From the NCBI GenBank assembly GCA_903934745.1, contig CAIZOZ010000240.1:1-8604 (forward strand): a DNA stretch of 8,604 nucleotides, given 5' to 3'. A program made the translations under genes and the position numbers. The notes beneath the pieces were generated by a model that was not told where the DNA came from, made no database searches, and saw nothing but the letters and a program-made list of their open reading frames with translations. Positions 1 through 6,416 of the stretch are shown here, one piece after another (position 1 is the stretch's first letter; each line of letters opens with the position of its first letter). This stretch comes from an uncultured cyanobacterium. GTDB lineage: Bacteria > Cyanobacteriota > Cyanobacteriia > PCC-6307 > Cyanobiaceae.

Positions 1-10
1 ATACTCTGTC

Positions 11-1051
11 ATGCACCCTGAAGCACCAGTTTGCACTATGGCGGGGGGCCACCCAGGCGTCCAATTGGGCCGCCATTCCGAACCTCCCATCCATGGGCCT
101 GTCGCCACGATCGTGATTCCCACGTTCGGGCGGCCCCAGCAACTGCAGGCCTGCCTTGCTGCGCTTGCTGAGCAGACCCTGCTTGAGCCGTGGGACGTGG
201 TGGTGGTGGATGACGGCAGTCCGCAGTCGATTGAGGGCCTGGGCCCGGCATGGGCTGGCCGGCTTGATCTGCGCGTGATCCGCCAGGACAACGCCGGGCC
301 CGCAGCGGCCCGCAATCGCGGCGTTCAAGAGGCACGGGGCACCTGGATCGCTTTCACCGACGACGACTGCCGGCCGGAGCCCCAATGGCTCGAAACGCTC
401 GTGCGGGCGGCCCGAGATCAGCCCGGCGCACTCGTGGGCGGCACCACCCTGAATGGCCTTGGCTCTGAGCTCCTTGCCTCCACGAGTCAGATGATCGTGG
501 ACCTTGTTTACGCGCATTTCAACGCCGATCCAGATAACGCCTACTTCTTGGCCAGCAATAACATGCTCTGCCCGAGGCAGCGTTTTCTTTGCCTCAGTGG
601 TTTTGATCGCAGCTTTCCCCGCGCTGGCGCCGAGGACCGTGATTTCTGTGACCGCTGGCGCATCGCCGGATGGCCGCTCATCTGGCGTCCAGACGCTCGC
701 GTGGAACACCGCCATTCCCAGTCCCTTGGACAATTCATCGATCTCCATATCCGCTACGGGCGAGGTGCCTACCTCTATCAGGCCAAGCGGAAGCAGCGCC
801 GGTCGGGAACGATGCGGGACGATCTTGGCTTCCACAACAGCTTGCCCCGTCGTGTCCATCGCCATCTGGCGGAGCGAAAGGACCCCATCTTGGCGAAGCT
901 GGGCCTGATGGCGGCTCTCGCCCTTTGGCAGGTTACCAATGCGGCGGGCTTTTTCATCGAAGCACTCTCCGTTGCAGCGAGGCGATCCTCCCTCCCTCCC
1001 TTCTCTCGCTTCATCTCACGGCGAGATTCCGGCTCGAGCCCGGGGAGTTGA
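11..1051 (+). CDS. GT2-family (GT-A fold) glycosyltransferase
   Basis: 346 aa. It probably transfers a sugar from a nucleotide-sugar donor to a glycan or lipid-linked acceptor at the cytoplasmic face of the membrane. Seen: the GT2 opening VATIVIPTFGRP at residues 31-42, the acidic VVVVDDGS at 63-70, the NAGPAAARNRG helix start at 94-104, the metal/donor-binding DDD at 117-119, and a late GAEDRDFCDRW segment at 206-216 where GT2 enzymes carry the ED-type catalytic acid. A hydrophobic stretch near 296-325 may be a membrane contact. The ATG at 11 is used, but only ten bases precede it, no Shine-Dalgarno is visible and the frame is open to the window edge. The true start could therefore be upstream or at the ATG at 38; the first 30 residues do not look like GT2. 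It ends 14 bases before the GT4 gene, so co-transcription is likely. Acceptor and sugar cannot be told. Confidence 0.87.
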   Translation: MHPEAPVCTMAGGHPGVQLGRHSEPPIHGPVATIVIPTFGRPQQLQACLAALAEQTLLEPWDVVVVDDGSPQSIEGLGPAWAGRLDLRVIRQDNAGPAAARNRGVQEARGTWIAFTDDDCRPEPQWLETLVRAARDQPGALVGGTTLNGLGSELLASTSQMIVDLVYAHFNADPDNAYFLASNNMLCPRQRFLCLSGFDRSFPRAGAEDRDFCDRWRIAGWPLIWRPDARVEHRHSQSLGQFIDLHIRYGRGAYLYQAKRKQRRSGTMRDDLGFHNSLPRRVHRHLAERKDPILAKLGLMAALALWQVTNAAGFFIEALSVAARRSSLPPFSRFISRRDSGSSPGS

Positions 1052-1065
1052 AGGGCCTGGGCAAC

Positions 1066-2250
1066 ATGAGGATTCTGCTCGTGAACGACTACGGCACCCT
1101 TGCTGGCGGTGCTGAGGTGATCGTCTTCAGCCTCCGTGATGCCTTGCGGGCGCGGGGCCATGAAGTACGGGTTTTCGCCTCCACCGCGCCAGCTGGCAGC
1201 GAAGCCAATCTGGCTGATGATCTGGGCTACGGCACCACGGGTCGGTGGCGCACGATGGTGCAATCCGCGAACCTGGCGGCGGCATGGGCGCTTCGCAGGG
1301 TGCTCGCCGGATTCGCTCCCGACGTCGTCCATATCAATCTCTACCTCACCCAGCTTTCGCCATTGATCCTGCTAGCGCTCGGCGATGTGCCAGTGATTTA
1401 CTACGCGATGTGGAACAGGGCGATCTGCCCGGTAGGCAACCGCTTGCTGCCAGATGGTCGCATCTGTCCATTTCGTCCTGGGATCGCCTGTTTGCGGACT
1501 GGCTGTCTGCCCCTCCACGACTGGCTGCCGCTCATGACTCAGCTGGCGGCCGATCGAACCCTGGCTCCACGGTTTACCCGGGTCGTCGCCATCAGCCAGT
1601 CTGTGGCAAATCGGCTGGCGGAGTTCGGCCCCCCTCACATGGGGAAGGCCAGCGTCGTTCACCCCGGCACCGCTGCGGCGGAAGCTCGCATTGATCTGTC
1701 GCCATCGCCAAGGGCGGTGGTGGCAGGCCGCCTTGTGCCGGAGAAGGGCATCGACACTCTTCTGCGGGCGTTCGCCCGTCTGGCTCCCCGCGATCCCATC
1801 AGCAGACTCGTCGTGATCGGCGACGGCCCCGAACGGTGCAACCTCGTTCGCCTCGCTGATGACCTGGGTGTCGGCGAACGGGTGACCTTCACGGGGAAAC
1901 TCTCACCCGAGGCCACACTTGCCATGGTTCGCTCCGCCTGGGTCGCCTGCGTTCCTTCTCTATGGGAAGAACCCTTCGGCATGATCGCCGCCGAGGCCCA
2001 GATGCACGGCGTAGCCGTGATCGCGAGCCGCTGCGGCGGTCTTGCGGAGATCGTCGCGGACGGGGAGACGGGCTACTTGGTACCCCCCGGCGACCCAGAG
2101 GCTCTGGCGTGCCGTCTTGAGCAGCTGCTGTCCGACCGCGCCCTCGCCAAGGCGCTCGGGGTTCGCGGCCACGCCCGAGCCCGGGACCTGTTTGAACTCA
2201 ACGGCTTCACGTCGCGCTTGGAGGCTATTTACCGCGACGTGATTCAGTAG
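1066..2250 (+). CDS. GT4-family (GT-B fold) glycosyltransferase
   Basis: 394 aa, normal GT4 length. It is a retaining glycosyltransferase, probably acting in polysaccharide or O-antigen-like glycan assembly. The N-terminal acceptor domain begins MRILLVNDYG with a GGAE turn at 14-17. The C-terminal donor domain shows GRLVPEKG at 221-228 (phosphate-binding Arg/Lys), VVIGDGPE at 249-256, and the E-x7-E signature from E302 to E310, followed by GGLAEIV and GYLVPPGDPEAL. Four cysteines (121, 134, 142, 147) sit in a loop after IYYAMWNR; similar Cys-rich insertions occur in some GT4 enzymes. The frame is open upstream to about 670, but that stretch overlaps the GT2 gene and is compositionally a shadow. 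The ATG at 1066 was chosen because it opens directly on the first Rossmann strand and has GGGAG/AAGGG purine stretches 10-20 bases ahead. Stop is TAG. Confidence 0.9.
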   Translation: MRILLVNDYGTLAGGAEVIVFSLRDALRARGHEVRVFASTAPAGSEANLADDLGYGTTGRWRTMVQSANLAAAWALRRVLAGFAPDVVHINLYLTQLSPLILLALGDVPVIYYAMWNRAICPVGNRLLPDGRICPFRPGIACLRTGCLPLHDWLPLMTQLAADRTLAPRFTRVVAISQSVANRLAEFGPPHMGKASVVHPGTAAAEARIDLSPSPRAVVAGRLVPEKGIDTLLRAFARLAPRDPISRLVVIGDGPERCNLVRLADDLGVGERVTFTGKLSPEATLAMVRSAWVACVPSLWEEPFGMIAAEAQMHGVAVIASRCGGLAEIVADGETGYLVPPGDPEALACRLEQLLSDRALAKALGVRGHARARDLFELNGFTSRLEAIYRDVIQ

Positions 2251-2718
2251 CGCTTCGATGCGAGCACCGCTGCTGCGGCCTCTCCCACAACGTCGCGTCG
2301 CGCCCCCCAACCCCAGCAGCTCCCCATGCCAACCCCGCTCCACGATGCGGCCGCCAGCAAGCACCAGGATCTGATCGGCGTGCTGCACCGAGCTCAGCCG
2401 GCGGTGCGCCACCGTGAGCACGGAGCGCCCCGTGGCGAAGCGCTCCACGGTCTGCAGGATGCGCGCCTCGTCGAGGGCGCTGGTGGCCTCATCGAGAATC
2501 AGCAGTGCGGGATCCTTAAGAAGAGCACGGGATGCCTCTTCTGTGACATCGATCGAGCCGCAGGCTGGAGGCGCCATGATGGCGGGCCACGTCGAGCAGA
2601 TCACCCTCAGTGCCAATGGTATGGGCATCCAATGGACGCGGAAGAACTTCGACCGCCGCTGGATGGTGGAGTCACCAGCCAAGATGAGTCGTAAGGTGCG
2701 CTGAAAATAAAAATTCTC
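2251..2718. other. Gene-free spacer between GT4 and methyltransferase genes
   Basis: 468 bases with no intact gene. The middle part is the minus-strand ABC ATPase relic. The minus frame stays open from 2536 to about 2766 but shows no motif I recognise; a neighbouring frame reads GTEGDLLDVARHHGASSLRL, which could be more of the same decayed gene. The last 20 bases before the methyltransferase start are A/T-rich, but I cannot support a specific promoter. No convincing hairpin-plus-T-run terminator was seen after the GT4 stop. Confidence 0.6.
2302..2535 (-). pseudogene. ABC-transporter ATPase C-terminal relic
   Basis: A fragment of an ABC ATPase (exporter type) left between two plus-strand genes. 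The minus strand reads ALLKDPALLILDEATSALDE, which carries Walker B and the D-loop, then a helix ILQTVERFATG, the H-loop TVAH, and the usual tail HADQILVLAGGRIVERG. Walker A, the Q-loop and the LSGGQ signature are absent upstream. The spacing after SALD looks a few residues short, and there is an extra Arg at TVAHRRLSS where exporters read HRLSS. After LLGLGG the frame runs on without a family-like end, into the antisense of the GT4 gene. Seen: motif order and missing motifs. Inferred: a deleted, non-functional remnant, possibly of a glycan or peptide exporter once belonging to this locus. Confidence 0.8.
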
Positions 2719-3552
2719 GTGAGTGTCCAGGTTTCCACGAAATCCTTGCTGCCCGGGCTGCAGCAAGCTAGAGCGCTAGAAACCTATTGGGATAGGGTCG
2801 GCCGTGTGTGGTGCGACCAGCAACTTTCCCCCTGGCGCGAATTCACAGATCGCCAGCAACTGGCCCTGATCCACGACTGGTTGCCGCTACCGGCCGCCAG
2901 CCCCTTTGCCTTGCTCAAAACTGATCTGTTCGATGAGGTGGCCCATCGCGGCGTGGTGGAGGGGATGCTCCGGTATGGACTGGAGGTCACCGGGATCGAT
3001 GTGTCGCCGGTGATCGTGGATCAGGCTGTTGCCCGCAACCCAGGCCTTGATGGGGTGATGGCGGATGTGCGGCAGCTGCCGTTTGCCGCAGAGCAGTTCG
3101 ATGCTGTGTTTTCCGGCTCCACGTTGGATCATCTGGAGTCCTCTGTAAGCATTACCGCTGCCCTCGAGGAGCTGGGCCGAGTCCTGAAGCCGGGGGGCCG
3201 GCTGATCCTCACCATGGATAACCCGGAAAACCCGCTGATCCGTCTGCGCAACGGACCGCTGCTGGGGCCGCTGCTGCGGCTCGGGATCGTGCCCTACCAG
3301 GTGGGTGTCACCCTGGCCCGGGGCCCGCTGCTGCAGGCCCTGAGGGAGGCCGGGTTCCACATCCTGACCACCCGGGCGCTCATGCACTGCCCGCGCGTGG
3401 TCGCCGTAGCCCTGGCCTGGCCCATTAGCCATCTTCCTGGCTGCTGCCAGCGGGCTTACGTACGGCTGCTGGAGAGCTGGGAACTGCTTGCCCGGCTGCC
3501 CAGCCGCTGGCAGACGGCCCACTACATCGCTGTGCTCGCTGAGAAGGCCTGA
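2719..3552 (+). CDS. Class I SAM-dependent methyltransferase
   Basis: 277 aa. It likely methylates a sugar, lipid or small-molecule intermediate of this locus using S-adenosylmethionine. Seen: the acidic end of strand beta-2 TGIDVS at 91-96, MADVRQLPF at 114-122, FDAVFSGSTLDHLES at 127-141, and LGRVLKPGGRLILTMDNPE at 152-170, all in Methyltransf_11 order and spacing. Motif I is odd: the position of the usual GxGxG loop reads LLKTDLFDEVAHRG (residues 65-78). I recall a sub-family with LKTDLF-type motif I, so this is probably not damage. The C-terminal half (NGPLLGPLLRLG, VPYQVGVT, MHCPRV) looks family-specific. The GTG start is the first start after an in-frame TAA at 2707; no strong Shine-Dalgarno precedes it, only a weak GTAAGG about 20 bases upstream. 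It leads a tight plus-strand operon with the GNAT and ligase genes. Confidence 0.83.
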   Translation: MSVQVSTKSLLPGLQQARALETYWDRVGRVWCDQQLSPWREFTDRQQLALIHDWLPLPAASPFALLKTDLFDEVAHRGVVEGMLRYGLEVTGIDVSPVIVDQAVARNPGLDGVMADVRQLPFAAEQFDAVFSGSTLDHLESSVSITAALEELGRVLKPGGRLILTMDNPENPLIRLRNGPLLGPLLRLGIVPYQVGVTLARGPLLQALREAGFHILTTRALMHCPRVVAVALAWPISHLPGCCQRAYVRLLESWELLARLPSRWQTAHYIAVLAEKA

Positions 3553-3604
3553 CTCTCCTTACCCCTTGGTGAACGCACCAAACTCGATTCGCAATAGTCG
3601 CTTG

Positions 3605-4324
3605 ATGTCTCGAAAGCGGCTGTTGTTCAGTGCCCCCGGCAGAGTCCAATTGGGAGGGATCGGCAGTGTGGTGATGAGCGAAAGGCTCCCGACCCGAGCC
3701 TGGCGGAGCTTGCGCGACGAGGACCTGCGCAGCACCTGGTTCCGATTCCTGGACACGCTCGGATACAGGCGGCTCTACGTGCCAAGCCACTCGCTCGAAG
3801 AACCGATCCCTGTCCGTCCCTCGCGCCTCCCACTCTCCATCGATTGGCTCATGCGCGAAGGGGTGGAGGCCTATCGCTCCTTTCACGCCGGCAACGACAA
3901 CGCCACGATGCTGCTTGCGGAAGGTGATCGCTGCCCCATCGTCCGCCACGAGGGCCGGATCGTGGGGGCACTGTGGGGCTCCACCTGCCGTGCCCACGCA
4001 GAGCCTCCGGATCGCGATCTGCCACTGGCCGTCGGCGAGGCCTTTGAATTCAACATCCATAGGTCAGCGGCGGAGCGAGGCCAAGGAGTCGCGTCAGCGC
4101 TCAGCACCACCTGGCTGCGGCAGGTGCGCGCCAAGGATTGCACGGCCGCGCTGACCCTGGTGCGGCCGGAGAACAGGCCGGCGCTGAAGTCCTATGCCAG
4201 GGTGAGCTACCAGATCACTGGCATCGTGCACAGCCTCCGGCTTGGTCCGTGGGGATACCACTGGACCGCAAAGCCGATCTCTGCCGCCGGCACAACCCCG
4301 TCCGGCCTGACCGATGCTTGGTGA
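3605..4324 (+). CDS. GNAT-family acyltransferase
   Basis: 239 aa. A probable acetyl/acyl-CoA-dependent N-acyltransferase of the GNAT fold. Seen: EFNIHRSAAERGQGVASAL at 148-166, whose RGQGVASAL matches the Q/RxxGxG/A pyrophosphate-binding motif A, followed by ENRPALKSYARVSYQ at 189-203, the usual motif B helix in which an N-R-x-S/A-L residue pair precedes the conserved aromatic. An earlier strand, VRHEGRIVGALWG at 113-125, fits GNAT beta-2/3. The N-terminal 100 residues are an extension I cannot assign. Start is uncertain: ATG 3605 keeps the basic MSRKRLLF segment, while GTG 3668 lies about ten bases after a GGGAGGG ribosome site at 3652-3658 and ATG 3674 is just beyond. The 3' end overlaps the next gene by 11 bases, suggesting translational coupling. 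The substrate is unknown; an amino-sugar or amine activated by the neighbouring ligase is a reasonable guess. Confidence 0.78.
   Translation: MSRKRLLFSAPGRVQLGGIGSVVMSERLPTRAWRSLRDEDLRSTWFRFLDTLGYRRLYVPSHSLEEPIPVRPSRLPLSIDWLMREGVEAYRSFHAGNDNATMLLAEGDRCPIVRHEGRIVGALWGSTCRAHAEPPDRDLPLAVGEAFEFNIHRSAAERGQGVASALSTTWLRQVRAKDCTAALTLVRPENRPALKSYARVSYQITGIVHSLRLGPWGYHWTAKPISAAGTTPSGLTDAW
3652..3658 (+). promoter_or_regulatory. Shine-Dalgarno-like GGGAGGG inside GNAT 5' region
   Basis: A strong purine run GGGAGGG lies about ten bases before an in-frame GTG at 3668 and sixteen before ATG 3674. It may mark the true GNAT start downstream of ATG 3605, which has no visible ribosome site. The choice depends on whether homologues carry the basic N-terminal segment. 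Confidence 0.35.
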
Positions 4325-5561
4325 GGTGCTGACCACCTGGTGGCTGTTGCATCGGGCCAGAGCCTCCAGCCGTCGGCCGCCGCAGTGGTTTCAGCACCGG
4401 CAGGAGGCAACGCTGCGGCGGCTGCTGGTGCATGCCTACCGCAACGTGCCTCTTTATCGCCGGCTGTACGACGAAGCGGGCTTCCGGCCCGAGATGTTTC
4501 GCACGCTCGCCGACCTCACACGGATTCCGCCCCTCACCAAGGCGGCCCTCCAAGCCGCCCGCAGCGGGGAGGCCGTGGCCCGGGGGATGGATCGCACCAC
4601 CTGCACGGTCGCGTCCACCAGCGGGTCGACCGGGATGCCGATGCAGATCGTGCTGGGTCCCTTCGAGCGTTGCTGGAATCGCGCCGTGGCCTGGCGGATC
4701 CTCTTCGAGCACGGTTTCCGCTGGACGGACCGGACGCTGGAAATCCGCATGAGACACCACCGGGTGTAGCGGCTGCAGCGACTCGGGCTCGCCCCGAAAG
4801 ACTGGGTCTCGATTTTGGCCGACCCGGCGGGGTGGGCCCGGCAGCTGCTGCGGCAGCGCCACGCCTGCGTGGTGGCTGGAGCCAGCACGCTGGAGTTGCT
4901 GGCCGAGGCCGTGGCCGGCCAGCCCGTGCGGCCGCCACGGGTGCTGATCTCCGATAGCGAGCCGCTCACACCGAGGACCCGCGCCCTGGTGCGCGAGGCC
5001 CTCGGCACCGATCCGGTGGATGTCTACGGCTTGGAGGAAGTGTCCAACTTCGCCTGGGAATGCGAGCAGCACGCCGGCCTGCACGTCAGCGCCGACAGCC
5101 ATGTGGTGGAGGTGGAGGCCCCGCCCGGCGAAGCGGGCCCACTGCGAGTGACCGCCCTGGGGATGTGGACGATGCCGATCATCCGCTATGAAACCGGCGA
5201 CCTGGCGGCATGGGCGACGGCGCCCTGCAGCTGTGGCCGCACCCTGCCGCTGCTGGCGGCGGTCCACGGGCGCGCCGTGGATTCCATCTCCACAGGCGAT
5301 GGCCGAAAGTTGCTCTGGCCGTTCTTCCATGAACTGCTGGGCGCCGAAGCGGATGTGCTCTGCTGGCAGGTGCGCCAGCAGAGCAGAGCGCAGATCCTGG
5401 TGCGGGTGGTGCTGCAGCAGCCGTCCACGGACGCTGTGGCGATGCTGACCGCACGGCTGCGGCGCAAGCTGCCACCGGACCTGCACGTTGAGATCGAGGC
5501 GGTGGCCGCCATTCCCCTGGAGGCCAACGGAAAGCGGCGGCTCGTGATCCCGCTGCCATAA
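4314..5561 (+). pseudogene. PaaK/CapK-like adenylate-forming ligase, interrupted by in-frame TAG
   Basis: The family activates a carboxylic acid as acyl-AMP, usually passing it to CoA; CapK-like members sit in polysaccharide loci. One frame runs 4314-5561 (415 codons before the final TAA) with a single TAG at codon 152 (4767-4769). Before it: HAYRNVPLYRRLYDEAGF at 40-57 and the phosphate-binding STSGSTGMPM at 101-110. After it, counting through the TAG: SDSEPLTPRTR near 214, DVYGLEEVSNFAWEC at 236-250 (adenylation motif A5), RYETGDL at 291-297 (hinge region), a CxCGR at 305-309, and a late EANGKRR near 404. Family features therefore lie on both sides in the same frame with no shift, so one base change explains the break. 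TAG is the normal stop of the GT4 and transposase genes here, so recoding is unlikely. A TTG at 4815 could start the second piece, but it would lack the P-loop. Alternatively a sequencing error. Confidence 0.85.
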
Positions 5562-5573
5562 CAATCGAACCCC

Positions 5574-6416
5574 GTGGAGCCCACCCCTTTGCCTGAGCGC
5601 CGTATCCGGGACCTGGAGAGCACGACTGGACCCGTGACCGGGCCCTGGGGCCCCATCCTCACCACCCTGCGCGATGCCCCACCCGGCAGCCTGGGGAGCA
5701 ACCTGCCGGGCCGGATCCGCCTGATCGCGGTTGGCACGGAGGTGATCCCGCTGCTTGAGGTCTCCGGGGAGCAGCCGGCGGCATGCGCCTGCTCGATCCT
5801 GTCGCGCCATGTCCACGCCTCCGTGCTGGAAGTGCGGACGTGGGACAAGCCCGTCTGGCTCGGGGTGGTGTCAACGCAGGCGGCACTGCTGGCCAGACTG
5901 CTGGCATGCCTGGGGGTGGAACGGGCGGTTTTCGTCAACAACTGGCTGCGGAGCACCAATCCCGCACCGCGTCTGAGTGCAGCGGAGCTGGTCCGCCTGA
6001 AGGACTGGCTGATCGCGGCGTACCCCGACCGAGCCCTGATTGTCCCGAACGTGAATCCCGTCCTCGAACCGGAGCTGACCGCGAACCTGCGGCGTACGGG
6101 GGCCCGACTGATCCCGACGCGGATCGTCTCCCTGCTGGATCCCCGTGAAAACCGCTTTCAGCAGAGCCGCGACGTGCGCCGCGATCGTCGCCTGCTGCGG
6201 GAGACGTCCCACCGGATCGTCCATCGGCATGAGCTGGGGCGCCTCGATCTCGACCGCATCGTGGCGCTCTACCGCGGGCTCTACGTCGGGACTCCTGAAA
6301 AAGTTTTGGTGCCAGGCAGGGCCAATCTGCCGCCGAAACCGGGGATCACGGACCCAATCAACTTCTCTATGCGGTCAGCAGCACATCAAGCCAACCAGTG
6401 GACGAAAAGCGTCTGA
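5574..6416 (+). CDS. Unknown-function protein with NNWLxSTN motif, 3' end replaced by IS
   Basis: Starts with GTG 12 bases after the ligase stop, so it is the last gene of the operon. Residues 1-238 are native; the coding sequence enters the insertion sequence at 6288, and residues 239-280 are read from IS DNA, ending at a TGA inside it. The native part shows ACACSILSRHVHAS at 70-83, RAVFVNNWLRSTNP at 117-130, RLIPTRIVSLLDP at 178-190, and RRDRRLLRETSHRI then LDLDRIVALYRGLYV up to 238. I recall a family of uncharacterised proteins near polysaccharide and natural-product genes with an NNWLLSTN motif and a similar basic RRD-x-RLL block. A link to the GNAT fold is possible but not shown. It lacks its C-terminal part and is probably inactive. 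No function is assigned. Confidence 0.62.
   Translation: MEPTPLPERRIRDLESTTGPVTGPWGPILTTLRDAPPGSLGSNLPGRIRLIAVGTEVIPLLEVSGEQPAACACSILSRHVHASVLEVRTWDKPVWLGVVSTQAALLARLLACLGVERAVFVNNWLRSTNPAPRLSAAELVRLKDWLIAAYPDRALIVPNVNPVLEPELTANLRRTGARLIPTRIVSLLDPRENRFQQSRDVRRDRRLLRETSHRIVHRHELGRLDLDRIVALYRGLYVGTPEKVLVPGRANLPPKPGITDPINFSMRSAAHQANQWTKSV
6288..6303 (+). repeat. IS left terminal inverted repeat
   Basis: GGGACTCCTGAAAAAG, identical to the reverse complement of 8035-8050. It fixes the left IS boundary exactly where the upstream protein loses its family-like sequence (LYV followed by GTPEK encoded by the repeat). Confidence 0.9.

Noticed and set aside
670..1065. Open frame extending the GT4 protein 132 residues upstream
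   Set aside because: It overlaps the GT2 gene fully, has shadow-like composition, and the GT-B domain begins exactly at ATG 1066.
4215..5816. 533-codon minus-strand open frame antisense to the ligase and unknown gene
   Set aside because: It is rich in Gln, Gly, Pro and His without motifs, typical of an antisense shadow of GC-rich coding DNA; the plus strand has clear ligase motifs.
6315..6331. GGCAG/CTGCC hairpin near the left IS end
   Set aside because: The stem is only five base pairs with no T-run, too weak to call a terminator.
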